Part shown: in pieces, positions 9,383 through 17,889 of the stretch | Layout of the letters: each line of letters starts with the position of its first letter | How positions within the stretch are numbered: position 1 is the stretch's first letter | NCBI GenBank assembly: GCA_963627995.1 | Contig: CAVGCV010000002.1 | Coordinates: forward strand, 1 to 64,000 | Source of the DNA: UBA3839 sp963627995 | GTDB lineage: Bacteria > Bacteroidota > Bacteroidia > Bacteroidales > Bacteroidaceae | DNA length: 64,000 bases | Direction of reading: 5' to 3' | Translations under genes and position numbers: made by a program | The notes under the pieces: model-generated | The model's database searches: none | What the model was told of the DNA's origin: nothing | What the model saw: only the letters and a program-made list of their open reading frames with translations

Positions 9383-10423
9383 ATGAAACTGGCAATCGTC
9401 ATCCTCAACTGGAACGGAGCGCCCATGTTGCGCAAGTACCTGCCCTCCGTCATACGGAACTCACAAATGCACGGAGTGGAAGTAATCGTGGCAGACAACG
9501 CCTCCACCGACAACTCCACGGACATGCTCCGGGCCGAGTTCCCCGGCGTGCGGGCCATCGTGCTGGACAAGAACTACGGCTATGCCGACGGCTACAACCT
9601 CGCCCTCCGCCAAATCGACGCCGAATACTACCTCCTCCTCAACTCCGACGTGGAAATCCGGCAAAGCCTCTGGATTGCCCCCATGCTGAAATACATGGAC
9701 GAGCACCCCGACACGGGGGCCTGCCAGCCGAAAGTCCGCTACCTGCGCCGCCCGGAGAGCTTCGAATACGCGGGAGCGGCGGGCGGATTCCTCGACAAGT
9801 ACGGCTACCCCTTCTGCCGGGGGCGGCTGCTGCACACGATCGAGGACGACCACGGCCAGTACGACGACACCTGCCCGCTCCTCTGGGCGGCCGGCGCGGC
9901 GCTCATGGTACGGGCCGCCGACTACTGGGAGGCAGGGGGGCTCGACGCGCGCTTCTTCGCCCACATGGAGGAAATCGACCTCTGCTGGCGGCTGCGCACG
10001 CTCGGGCGGCAGGTTGTCTGCGTCGGCGCAAGCACGGCGTTCCACCTCGGCGGAGCCACGCTGAGCCAGGGAAGCCCGCGGAAGACCTTCCTCAACTTCC
10101 GCAACAACCTCCTCATGCTCTACAAGAACCTGCCGGCCGAAGACCTGAAGCCCGTCATGCGCGCGCGCCGCGTCCTCGACGCGCTGGCCGCCCTGCAATA
10201 CCTGCTGAAGCTCGACTTCGCCAACTTCCGCGCCGTTGTCCGCGCCCAGCTCGCCTACCGGCGGATGCGCCCCCAGTTCACGGCCGACCGCAACCGGAAC
10301 CTCCGTCGCCGCACGACGGGACGCGTGCCCGAACGGCGCGACTTCTCCATCCTCTGGCAGTACTACGCCCGGAGGCGCAGGCTTTACTCGCAGCTGCCCA
10401 AACAGGCGGCCGCCCGCCACTGA
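9383..10423 (+). CDS. Glycosyltransferase family 2
   Basis: This is a GT-A fold glycosyltransferase of 346 aa. The N-terminus LAIVILNWNGAPMLRKYLPS is the classic GT2 nucleotide-sugar binding start. An acidic LLNSDVEI motif takes the DxD-like metal site (about residues 90-97), and the acceptor-side region includes HMEEIDLCWRL (ED motif). The C-terminal 60 residues are very basic, suggesting peripheral membrane contact. The start at 9383 follows the -7 box; an upstream in-frame start would lie before the promoter. It probably adds a sugar (rhamnosyl transfer is common in relatives) to a cell-surface glycan. It is a single-gene unit with no glycan cluster around it, so the substrate is unknown. 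Confidence 0.88.
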   Translation: MKLAIVILNWNGAPMLRKYLPSVIRNSQMHGVEVIVADNASTDNSTDMLRAEFPGVRAIVLDKNYGYADGYNLALRQIDAEYYLLLNSDVEIRQSLWIAPMLKYMDEHPDTGACQPKVRYLRRPESFEYAGAAGGFLDKYGYPFCRGRLLHTIEDDHGQYDDTCPLLWAAGAALMVRAADYWEAGGLDARFFAHMEEIDLCWRLRTLGRQVVCVGASTAFHLGGATLSQGSPRKTFLNFRNNLLMLYKNLPAEDLKPVMRARRVLDALAALQYLLKLDFANFRAVVRAQLAYRRMRPQFTADRNRNLRRRTTGRVPERRDFSILWQYYARRRRLYSQLPKQAAARH

Positions 10424-10540
10424 CAGCACGGGCCTCGCCCGCGCCGACCGCAGGAGGCCTCCCCGCGCCGCCACGATGCCCACGCCGCACAAGCTCCGCA
10501 TCCGCGCCGCACAGCCCGTCCGGCCGCTCCGCAGAGAGAA
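10424..10540. other. Gene-free gap 10424-10972: left part
   Basis: This part holds no convincing gene. Its right end (10528-10536) is TCCGCAGAG, the left arm of repeat family B, directly abutting palindrome array A2. After that array, 10608-10840 is GC-rich sequence without a recognisable feature, up to the pflB promoter. Confidence 0.5.
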
Positions 10541-10608
10541 CATATTTCCAAGTACTTGGACGTTTTCTTCCAAGTACTTGAAAAATTATTTCCAAGTACT
10601 TGGAAATT
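10541..10608. repeat. Palindrome array A2 (three units, 22-bp period)
   Basis: CCAAGTACTTGG occurs at 10548-10559 and 10592-10603, with the degenerate CCAAGTACTTGA between them at 10570-10581. Start-to-start spacing is 22 bp in both steps. It has the same design as the arrays at positions 1 and 26353. Confidence 0.93.
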
Positions 10609-10847
10609 CCCGCGCTCCGCGCCGCCGCCCAAAAACGAGCGCCCGAGGCTGACAGCCGCACCGCGGACACGCCGCCCCAGGCGCGGGAAGGGGCGCGGCC
10701 CGCTGCGGGTCTTCCCGGCGCGCCCGGCAAGAAGTGGCGCGCCCGGCAGGAAGAAGCACGCCGCCCCGCTCCCTGGCGACCTTCCCGTCCGCTCCTTACC
10801 TTTTGCCAGGCGCGGGTACTTACTTTTGGTGATTTTTACGCTTTTTA

Positions 10848-10880
10848 TTGGCATTTTGTATCGAAAGCCGTACCTTTGCA
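10848..10880 (+). promoter_or_regulatory. Promoter of pflBA
   Basis: TTG (10848-10850), 20 bp, then TACCTTTGCA (10871-10880) gives a Bacteroidetes-type promoter about 93 bp upstream of pflB, leaving a long leader. Confidence 0.7.
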
Positions 10881-10972
10881 GTCTCAAAAAATCGCGGAGC
10901 GACTCCGCGCGCCGCGATGGCTGGAAACCACCGCTTTCCGCATAAGTATTATTCCTAAAACCAACATCGAAC

Positions 10973-13219
10973 ATGAAAGAAGCTTGGAGAGGGTTCACCG
11001 GGACCAAATGGCTTGACGAAGTGAACGTCAGAGATTTTATCCAGAACAACTACACTGCCTACGACGGCGATGAAAGTTTCCTGCTCGGCCCCACGAAGGC
11101 AACCAGCCAGCTTTGGGACAAGCTGCAGGAGCTCCAGAAGGCTGAGCGCGCCAAGGGCGGAGTGCTCGACATGGAGACGGAAATTGTCAGCGACATGACG
11201 GCCTACCCTGCCGCCTATATCGACAACTCGATGAAGGACCTGGAGAAGGTGGTCGGCCTGCAGACCGACAAGCCGCTGAAGCGCGCGTTCATGCCCTACG
11301 GCGGCATCAAGATGGCCGAGCAGGCGTGCACCACCTACGGCTACCGTCCGTCGGAGAAGCTCCACGAGATTTTCACGAAATACTGCAAGACGCACAACGA
11401 CGGCGTGTTCGACGCTTACACCGACGAGATGAAGGCCGTGCGCCACAACCACATCCTCACGGGGCTGCCCGACACCTACGGGCGCGGCCGCATCGTGGGC
11501 GACTACCGCCGCGTGGCCCTCTACGGCATCGACTTCCTCATCGACGAGAAGAAAGCCGACCTGAAAGTGTGCGGGTGCGGCGTGATGAGCGACGAGGTGA
11601 TCCGCGAGCGCGAGGAAATCTCCATGCAAATCAAGGCATTGAAGAGCATGAAGGCGATGGCCGAAATCTACGGGTACGACATCTCCGGGCCGGCGAGGAA
11701 CGCGCGCGAGGCCGTGCAGTGGCTCTACTTCGGCTACCTGGCCGCCATCAAGACGCAGAACGGCGCAGCCATGTCGGTGGGCCGCGTCTCCACGTTCCTC
11801 GACATCTACATCGCGCGCGACCTGAAGGAGGGGACGCTGGCCGAGGCCGAGGCGCAGGAGCTGATTGACCACCTCGTGATGAAGTTCCGCATGGTGAAGT
11901 TCGCCCGCATCCCGTCCTACAACCAGCTCTTCAGCGGCGACCCCGTATGGGCGACCCTCGAAGTGGGCGGCATCGGCGTGGACGGCCGCCACATGGTCAC
12001 GAAGACCTGCTTCCGCTTCCTCCACACGCTGGAGAACATGGGGCCGAGCCCCGAGCCCAACCTCACGGTGCTCTACAGCTCCCGGCTGCCGAGGGCGTTC
12101 AAGCACTACGCGGCCGCCATCTCGGTGAAGACCAGCTCCATCCAGTACGAGAACGACGACGTGATGCGCCCGGTGTGGGGCGACGACTACTCCATCTGCT
12201 GCTGCGTCAGCGCCACCCAGACGGGCAAGGAGATGCAGTTCTTCGGCGCGCGCGCCAACCTGGCGAAGTGCCTCTGCTACGCCTGCAACGGCGGCGTGGA
12301 CGTGAAGACGCGCGAGCAGGTGGCGCCCGGCTTCCGCCCCATCAAGAGCGAGTACCTGACCTGGGAGGAGCTGGCGCCCCGCTTCGACCAGGCCATGGAC
12401 TGGCTGGCTGGCATCTACGTGAACACGCTGAACCTGATTCACTACATGCACGACAAGTATTTCTACGAGGCGGCCGAAATGGCCCTCATCGACACGGACG
12501 TGCGCCGCACGTTTGCCACGGGCATCGCGGGCTTCAGCCACGTGGTCGACTCGATTTCCGCCGTGAAATACGCCAAGGTGAAGATCATCCGCGATGAGAA
12601 CGGCTTCAACGTCGACTACAAGGCCGAGGGCGACTTCCCGCGCTACGGGAACGACGACGACCGTGCCGACGAAATCGCCGTGTGGCTGCTGAAGACGTTC
12701 CTCAGGAAGATTCGCAAGCACCGGACCTACCGCAACGCCGAGCCGACGACGAGCATCCTCACCATCACGTCGAACGTGGTGTACGGCAAGAACACGGGCA
12801 ACTTGCCCGACGGACGGCGCGACGGCGCGCCCCTCAGCCCGGGCGCGAACCCCAGCTACGGAGCGGAGAAGAACGGGCTGCTCGCCTCGCTCAACTCCGT
12901 GGCGAAACTGCCCTACGAGTACGCGCTCGACGGCATCTCGAACACGCAGACCATCGCCCCCTCCACACTGGGGCACGACGACGAGGAACGCGCCAACACG
13001 CTCGTCGGCGTGCTCGACGGCTACTTCAGCCGCGGCGCCCACCACTTGAACGTGAACGTATTCGGCCTCGACAAGCTGCACGACGCGATGGAGCACCCCG
13101 AGAAACCGGAGTATGCGAACTTCACCATCCGCGTCAGCGGCTACGCCGTGAAGTTCATCGACCTGACGCGCGAGCAGCAGCTCGACGTGATCGCACGCTC
13201 CGCCCACGAGCAGATGTGA
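10973..13219 (+). CDS. pflB: Formate C-acetyltransferase (pyruvate formate-lyase)
   Basis: This glycyl-radical enzyme converts pyruvate and CoA to acetyl-CoA and formate in anaerobic mixed-acid fermentation in the cytoplasm. The catalytic Cys pair lies within ICCCVS (Cys409-411; E. coli has ACCVS), and the radical Gly723 lies in RVSGYAVKF near the C-terminus. FGARANLAK and NGGVD motifs surround the active site. The length of 748 aa is typical. The activating enzyme gene follows after only 4 bp, so the two are one operon. The enzyme is oxygen-sensitive, in keeping with an obligate anaerobe. Confidence 0.97.
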   Translation: MKEAWRGFTGTKWLDEVNVRDFIQNNYTAYDGDESFLLGPTKATSQLWDKLQELQKAERAKGGVLDMETEIVSDMTAYPAAYIDNSMKDLEKVVGLQTDKPLKRAFMPYGGIKMAEQACTTYGYRPSEKLHEIFTKYCKTHNDGVFDAYTDEMKAVRHNHILTGLPDTYGRGRIVGDYRRVALYGIDFLIDEKKADLKVCGCGVMSDEVIREREEISMQIKALKSMKAMAEIYGYDISGPARNAREAVQWLYFGYLAAIKTQNGAAMSVGRVSTFLDIYIARDLKEGTLAEAEAQELIDHLVMKFRMVKFARIPSYNQLFSGDPVWATLEVGGIGVDGRHMVTKTCFRFLHTLENMGPSPEPNLTVLYSSRLPRAFKHYAAAISVKTSSIQYENDDVMRPVWGDDYSICCCVSATQTGKEMQFFGARANLAKCLCYACNGGVDVKTREQVAPGFRPIKSEYLTWEELAPRFDQAMDWLAGIYVNTLNLIHYMHDKYFYEAAEMALIDTDVRRTFATGIAGFSHVVDSISAVKYAKVKIIRDENGFNVDYKAEGDFPRYGNDDDRADEIAVWLLKTFLRKIRKHRTYRNAEPTTSILTITSNVVYGKNTGNLPDGRRDGAPLSPGANPSYGAEKNGLLASLNSVAKLPYEYALDGISNTQTIAPSTLGHDDEERANTLVGVLDGYFSRGAHHLNVNVFGLDKLHDAMEHPEKPEYANFTIRVSGYAVKFIDLTREQQLDVIARSAHEQM

Positions 13220-13223
13220 CCCC

Positions 13224-13952
13224 ATGAAGGGCACCGTGCATTCATTCGAATCCTTCGGCTCCGTTGACGGGCCGGGGATTCGATTTCTTGTTTTCCTGCA
13301 AGGGTGCGCCATGCGCTGCCGCTACTGCCACAACCCCGACACGTGGAGGCTCCAGGGCGCGGAGGAGCACACGGCCGCCGAGGTGCTCGACCGCGCCGAA
13401 CGGTTCCGCAGCTACTGGGGCGACAAGGGCGGCATCACCGTGAGCGGCGGCGAGGCACTGATGCAAATCGACTTCCTGCTCGAGCTGTTCGGCCTCGCCA
13501 AGCAGCGGGGCATCAACACCTGCCTCGACACGTCGGCGCAGCCGTTCACACGGCAAGAGCCTTTCTTCGGCAAGTTTGAACGCCTCATGCAACTCACCGA
13601 CACGGTGCTGCTCGACATCAAGCACATCGACCCCGAGGCGCACCTGCGGCTCACAGGACACCCCAACGGCAACATCCTCGACTGCGCCCGCTACCTGAGC
13701 GACATCGGCACGCCCGTGTGGATTCGCCACGTGCTGGTGCCGGGCGTGACCGACGGCGAGGCGCAGCTCGAACAACTGCGCGACTTCCTGCAGACGCTGC
13801 GCAACGTCGAGCGCGTCGAGGTTCTTCCCTACCACACCCTCGGCGTCCCCAAATGGCGGAAACTGGGCATCCCCTACACCCTCGCCGGCGTTGAGCCGCC
13901 AACCAGGGAGCAGGTGGAACGCGCCGAACAGATACTGGGCATCACACACTGA
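13224..13952 (+). CDS. pflA: Pyruvate formate-lyase activating enzyme
   Basis: This radical SAM enzyme installs the glycyl radical on PflB. The [4Fe-4S] motif CX3CX2C is Cys28, Cys32 and Cys35 (GCAMRCRYCHNP). The SAM-binding GGE-type motif is VSGGEALMQ. At 242 aa it matches the family. It starts 4 bp after the pflB stop and ends ahead of a long bidirectional hairpin. Confidence 0.96.
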   Translation: MKGTVHSFESFGSVDGPGIRFLVFLQGCAMRCRYCHNPDTWRLQGAEEHTAAEVLDRAERFRSYWGDKGGITVSGGEALMQIDFLLELFGLAKQRGINTCLDTSAQPFTRQEPFFGKFERLMQLTDTVLLDIKHIDPEAHLRLTGHPNGNILDCARYLSDIGTPVWIRHVLVPGVTDGEAQLEQLRDFLQTLRNVERVEVLPYHTLGVPKWRKLGIPYTLAGVEPPTREQVERAEQILGITH

Positions 13953-13987
13953 GCACGGCGGGCACCACGCCGCGGCGCCGTGCAACG

Positions 13988-14036
13988 ACAAGCGTCCCGC
14001 CCCGGACTGACAGCCAGTCCGGGGCGGGACGCTTGT
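13988..14036. terminator. Bidirectional terminator between pflA and asnA
   Basis: A perfect 22-bp inverted repeat (13988-14009 and 14015-14036) with a 5-nt loop lies between convergent genes. Confidence 0.9.
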
Positions 14037-14065
14037 TGGTGCTCCCTGAAGACGTTCCCGAAAGC

Positions 14066-15103
14066 CTAAATCAGCGGCATGCCGAAGTCGGCGCACTCCT
14101 TGCGCATCTCCTCGGGCCAAATGCTCGCCTGGATTTCGCCGATATGCGCCTTATGGAGCAGGACGAGGCACAGGCGGCTCTGCCCGATGCCGCCGCCGAT
14201 GGACTGCGGCAGCTTTCCCGACAGCAGCTGCCGGTGGAAGAACAAGTCCTTGCGCTCCGTCTTTCCCGTCAGCTCCAGCTGGCGCAACAGCGTCTCCTTG
14301 TCCACGCGGATGCCCATCGACGAGAGCTCGATGCTCCGGTTCAGCACGGGATACCACACCATGATGTCGCCGTTCAGCCCCTTGAAGCCGTCCTCGTTCT
14401 CCGTGGTCCAGTCGTCGTAGTCGGGCGAGCGCAAGTCGTGCTCATGGCCGTCGCTCAATTTCCCGCCGATGCCGATGATGAACACGGCCCCGTACGCCTT
14501 GCAGATTTCGTCCTCCCGCTCCTTCGGGCTCAGCGCGGGGAACATCCGGACCAGCTCCTCCGAGTGGACGAAGTGGATGTGCTCCGGCAGGAAGGGCTGC
14601 ACTTGCGGATACGTCTCGCACACCAGGTACTCCGTGCGCAGGATGGCGGCATAGATGCTCTCCACCGTCCGCTTCAGGAACGCGAGGTTGCGCTCGCCCT
14701 CCTTCATCGTGCGGCACCAGTCCCACTGGTCCACATAGAGCGAGTGCACGTTGTCCAGCTCCTCATCGCCACGAATGGCGTTCATGTCGGTATAGAGCCC
14801 ATAGCCCGGCGCGATGTGATACTCGGCCAACATCAGCCGCTTCCACTTGGCCAGCGAGTGCACCACCTCGGCCACGCGCTCGCCCATGTCCCTGATGGGG
14901 AACGAGACGGGGCGCTCCACGCCGTTCAGGTCGTCGTTGATGCCCAGTCCCCGCAGCACGAACAGCGGCGCGGTGACGCGGCGCAGGCGCAGCTCGGTGG
15001 AGAGGTTCGACTGGAAGAAGTCCTTGATCAGCTTGATGCCCTGCTCCGTCTGTGCCGGCGACAGCAGCTGCCTGTATCCTTGCGGTTTTATCAATTTGCC
15101 CAT
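14066..15103 (-). CDS. asnA: Aspartate--ammonia ligase (asparagine synthetase A)
   Basis: This is the ATP-dependent enzyme making asparagine from aspartate and free ammonia, with a class II aaRS-like fold. Recognisable blocks are GLGINDDLNGVERPVSF near the N-terminus, YVDQWDWC in the middle, and SIGGGIGQSRLCL near the C-terminus, which is the class II motif-3-like Arg region. The start MGKLIKPQGY at 15103 is preferred over a longer frame because the -7 box lies at 15133-15142, inside the extension. It is 345 aa, close to the family norm of about 330-345. It is a single-gene unit. Confidence 0.96.
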   Translation of the reverse strand: MGKLIKPQGYRQLLSPAQTEQGIKLIKDFFQSNLSTELRLRRVTAPLFVLRGLGINDDLNGVERPVSFPIRDMGERVAEVVHSLAKWKRLMLAEYHIAPGYGLYTDMNAIRGDEELDNVHSLYVDQWDWCRTMKEGERNLAFLKRTVESIYAAILRTEYLVCETYPQVQPFLPEHIHFVHSEELVRMFPALSPKEREDEICKAYGAVFIIGIGGKLSDGHEHDLRSPDYDDWTTENEDGFKGLNGDIMVWYPVLNRSIELSSMGIRVDKETLLRQLELTGKTERKDLFFHRQLLSGKLPQSIGGGIGQSRLCLVLLHKAHIGEIQASIWPEEMRKECADFGMPLI

Positions 15104-15132
15104 TGTTTTCCTGTTTCCTTTGATTTCAACCG

Positions 15133-15142
15133 TGCAAAGATA
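15133..15142 (-). promoter_or_regulatory. -7 box of asnA
   Basis: It reads TATCTTTGCA on the minus strand, 30 bp before the asnA start, and excludes the upstream in-frame start. Confidence 0.65.
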
Positions 15143-15185
15143 CGCCATTTTCTACAAATTATCGCCCAACGCGGCGCGGATTATT

Positions 15186-15229
15186 GCAAAAAGAAAGCAA
15201 ACCACGACCATAGGCCGCAATTTGCTTTC
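15186..15229 (-). terminator. Terminator of pyrK-pyrD
   Basis: On the minus strand the stem GAAAGCAAA/TTTGCTTTC (15221-15229 and 15193-15201) is followed by TTTTT, 47 bp beyond the pyrD stop. Confidence 0.75.
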
Positions 15230-15275
15230 GTTCTGTCTTTTATCCCCGACACGGGGGAACGCGCACCGCAGCGCG

Positions 15276-16181
15276 CTACACCACGCCGATGATTTCGCTC
15301 ACGCTGGAGCACCCGTGGCGGTCGAGCCATTCGCCGATGCCCTGCGCCACCCTGGCGCTGGCGGTCGGGTCGATGAAGTTGGCCGTCCCTATCTCCACGG
15401 CCGACGCGCCCGCCATGAGGAACTCCACCGCGTCCTCCGCCGTCATGATGCCGCCCAGCCCCACGACGGGAATCCGCACGGCCTTGGCCACCTGCCACAC
15501 GCAGCGCACCGCCACGGGCTTCACTGCCGGCCCGCTCAGTCCGCCCGTCGCAATCGACAGCTTCGGCCGGCGGCGCTCGACGTCGATGGCCATGCCCATC
15601 AGCGTGTTGATGAGCGACACGGCGTCCGCCCCCGCGTCCTCCACGGCACAGGCTATCTCGGCAATGTTCGTCACGTTGGGCGAGAGCTTCACGATCAGCG
15701 TCTTGTGGTAGGCCTCCCTCACCGCGCGCACCACGCTGGCCGCGCCCTCGCACGTCACGCCGAACGCCATGCCGCCGAGCTTCACGTTGGGGCACGAGAT
15801 GTTCAGCTCGATGGCGGGAATCCCGTCCAGCGCGTCAATCCGCGCGGCGCACTCGGCGTAGTCCTCCAAGCACGAGCCCGACACGTTCACAATCATGTTC
15901 GTGCCGATGTCCTTGATTCCGGGGTAGATGTGCTTGCAGAAATAGTCCACGCCCTTGTTCTGCAGTCCCACGCAGTTGAGCATTCCGCTCGCGGTCTCCG
16001 CCATTCGGGGATAGTCGTTGCCCTCGCGCGGCAGCAGCGTCGTGCCCTTCACGATGACGCCGCCCAGGTCCTCAAGGTTCACGAGGTCGGCGAACTCCAC
16101 CCCGTAGCCAAACGTCCCCGATGCCGTCAGCACGGGGTTCTTCATCTGCAGTCCAGCGATGTTTGTCCTGATGTCAGCCAT
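15276..16181 (-). CDS. pyrD: Dihydroorotate dehydrogenase B, catalytic subunit
   Basis: This class 1B FMN enzyme oxidises dihydroorotate to orotate in pyrimidine synthesis. The catalytic Cys is in ELNISCPNVK, and FMN-phosphate contacts are in VVGLGGIMTAEDAVEF and AGASAVEIGTA. It works with the FAD/[2Fe-2S] subunit PyrK, encoded 29 bp upstream in the same operon, passing electrons to NAD+. At 301 aa it is normal for the family. Confidence 0.96.
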   Translation of the reverse strand: MADIRTNIAGLQMKNPVLTASGTFGYGVEFADLVNLEDLGGVIVKGTTLLPREGNDYPRMAETASGMLNCVGLQNKGVDYFCKHIYPGIKDIGTNMIVNVSGSCLEDYAECAARIDALDGIPAIELNISCPNVKLGGMAFGVTCEGAASVVRAVREAYHKTLIVKLSPNVTNIAEIACAVEDAGADAVSLINTLMGMAIDVERRRPKLSIATGGLSGPAVKPVAVRCVWQVAKAVRIPVVGLGGIMTAEDAVEFLMAGASAVEIGTANFIDPTASARVAQGIGEWLDRHGCSSVSEIIGVV

Positions 16182-16210
16182 TTCTTCCGTCGTTTGCTTT
16201 CAGTCGTTTC

Positions 16211-16987
16211 TCACAGTTCCCACGTCAAGTCCCTCGTGTCGAACACGGGACCCTCGGTGCATACGCACACGTTGCCCCTCACCGTCCGCTCCACGCAGCA
16301 CAGGCACGCGCCCAGCCCGCAGGCCATCATGTTCTCCAGCGACACCTCGCACGGCGTGAGGCTCGCGGAGGCATACTTCGCCACCGCCACCATCATCGGC
16401 TTCGGGCCGCACACGGCGATGCGGTCGAACCGCGTGGCCTGCAGCACGGAGTGCTGCGTGACAAAGCCGCGCTCGCCCGCCGAGCCGTCCTCCGTCGTGA
16501 CGCAAACGCCGCCGCGCCGGCCGAACTCGTCCAGCTCCATCAGGTCGGCCGCGCTCCGCGCACCCAGCAGGAACGTGGGCACGGCGCCACGCGCCCGCAG
16601 CCACTCGCCGTAATAGAGCAGAGGGGCCACGCCCACGCCGCCGCCCACCAGCAGCACGCGCTCGCCCGCCGTCCGCACGCCGGAGAACCCGTTGCCCAGG
16701 GGGAACAGCACGTCCAGGCGGTCGCCCACGCCGAGGCGGCCCAGCTGCCGCGTGCCCTCGCCCACCATCTGCACCAGCAGCCACAGCTCGTTGCGCGCGC
16801 GGTCCACATAGTTAATCGAGATGGGGCGGCGCAGGAACGTGGCCGCGCTGCCGTCCACCCTGACATTCACGAACTGGCCGGGGCGCATCTCCGGCAGCGC
16901 GGCATCGTCCGTCAGCTTCAGCAGCACGTAGCGCTCGCCCGGAAAATCCACCGCCGCCACCGTCAGTTCCTTTACATACTTCTTCAT
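16211..16987 (-). CDS. pyrK: Dihydroorotate dehydrogenase B, electron-transfer subunit
   Basis: This FAD- and [2Fe-2S]-containing partner of PyrD channels electrons to NAD+. The FAD-binding motif is RRPISINYV, the NAD-binding region is LLVGGGVGVAPL, and the C-terminal cluster CGLGACLCC...C binds [2Fe-2S]. The start at 16987 (MKKYVKELTV) gives 258 aa, the usual size; a longer open frame runs antisense through the tRNA-Thr gene and is not coding. It is first gene of the pyrK-pyrD operon with a -7 box at 17073-17082. Confidence 0.94.
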   Translation of the reverse strand: MKKYVKELTVAAVDFPGERYVLLKLTDDAALPEMRPGQFVNVRVDGSAATFLRRPISINYVDRARNELWLLVQMVGEGTRQLGRLGVGDRLDVLFPLGNGFSGVRTAGERVLLVGGGVGVAPLLYYGEWLRARGAVPTFLLGARSAADLMELDEFGRRGGVCVTTEDGSAGERGFVTQHSVLQATRFDRIAVCGPKPMMVAVAKYASASLTPCEVSLENMMACGLGACLCCVERTVRGNVCVCTEGPVFDTRDLTWEL

Positions 16988-17072
16988 CGTTTCGTTCGTT
17001 ACGTGATACATCATCCTCCCCACTCCGCACACGGCGACCGCCGTCCGCACTGCTTCCCGACGCAAAATCCAC

Positions 17073-17082
17073 TGCAAAAGTA
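17073..17082 (-). promoter_or_regulatory. -7 box of pyrKD
   Basis: It reads TACTTTTGCA on the minus strand, 86 bp upstream of pyrK and back-to-back with the tRNA-Thr promoter. Confidence 0.55.
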
Positions 17083-17100
17083 AAAAAGATTTGCCGTTTT

Positions 17101-17134
17101 TTTGCTCGTCATTCCAAAAAACTCTACCTTTGCA
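17101..17134 (+). promoter_or_regulatory. Promoter of tRNA-Thr(CGT)
   Basis: TTTG (17101-17104), 20 bp, then TACCTTTGCA (17125-17134) is a near-perfect Bacteroidetes promoter 41 bp before the tRNA. Confidence 0.85.
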
Positions 17135-17175
17135 CCGCAAAACAAAAGGATGCTCCCCGCGAGCATGGAATCCTT

Positions 17176-17248
<73 letters not shown>

Positions 17249-17398
17249 CAGCAACAAGCGCAGGCGCGCCATCATTTCCGATGGCGCGCCTGCTTTCGTT
17301 TTGCCGCCACCGAGCCCATTTCCGCGTCATTCTGTCAGCACTCCGCACGCGCCGAGCAAACACCTGGCAATCAGCATGTTCGGTCTGTCCCCAGAACC

Positions 17399-17502
17399 TC
17401 CGCAGAGAAAAACATTTTCCTCTGCGGACGAAATATATTTTCTCTGCGGAGCGCGGGATTTTTCTCTGCGGACGTTTCGGGGGCTCCTCCGCAGTGTTTT
17501 TC
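17399..17502. repeat. Intergenic hairpin repeat B1
   Basis: TCCGCAGAG (17399-17407) faces CTCTGCGGA (17420-17428). Further direct copies of CTCTGCGGA lie at 17442-17450 and 17464-17472, and TCCGCAG at 17488-17494 runs into GTGTTTTTC. The same order of arms and T/A spacers is found at 54739-54819. Confidence 0.88.
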
Positions 17503-17691
17503 GGAGCAGGTGCGCACACGCTGGAAGCCAGCGACTTGCGCACACCCCTTCCCCCCCGTTCCGCCCCGCGCGGCGCGGCCGCCCCACACCGCCGCGACTT
17601 GACAAAAGCGCAGGAAAACCGTGCCGCCCGCGACAAGACGACACCGCCGGGAGGCGTGTGAGGAAAGGCTGGACAACGGGGCGGCAGCACG

Positions 17692-17739
17692 CGCGGGGCG
17701 GCGTTTTGGCAAGAGCATTTGCCAAAACGCCGCCCCGCG
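17692..17739. repeat. 21-bp perfect inverted repeat, possible terminator
   Basis: Arms 17692-17712 and 17719-17739 pair fully around the loop GAGCAT, followed by TGGTGTTTTTG. It could terminate a long tRNA-Thr transcript or be a dispersed palindromic repeat. Confidence 0.7.
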
Positions 17740-17782
17740 TGGTGTTTTTGTAGCGGCGCGCCGAAAAATGTGGCGGAGAGCG

Positions 17783-17814
17783 TTGCGAATGATGCGGAAT
17801 AGCACTAACTTTGC
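17783..17814 (+). promoter_or_regulatory. Promoter of mdh
   Basis: TTG (17783-17785), 20 bp, then TAACTTTGC (17806-17814), 75 bp before the ATG. Confidence 0.7.
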
Positions 17815-17889
17815 CTATGCAACGTCCGGGAGAGGGCGTTCGGCCATTGTGAGGAAACTGTATCACTTCAATAAAAACTATCGGTAATT

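Larger units (their letters stand above)
17249..17889. other. 641-bp gap between tRNA-Thr and mdh
   Basis: No credible protein gene is seen; the open frames here are fragments of repeat sequence. It holds repeat B1 (17399-17502), a 21-bp perfect inverted repeat (17692-17739) and the mdh promoter (17783-17814). Confidence 0.7.

Noticed and set aside
10541..10608. CRISPR array suspected from regularly spaced palindromes
   Set aside because: Only three units, 10-bp A/T spacers that are nearly alike, and no cas genes. CRISPR spacers would be unique and about 30 bp long.
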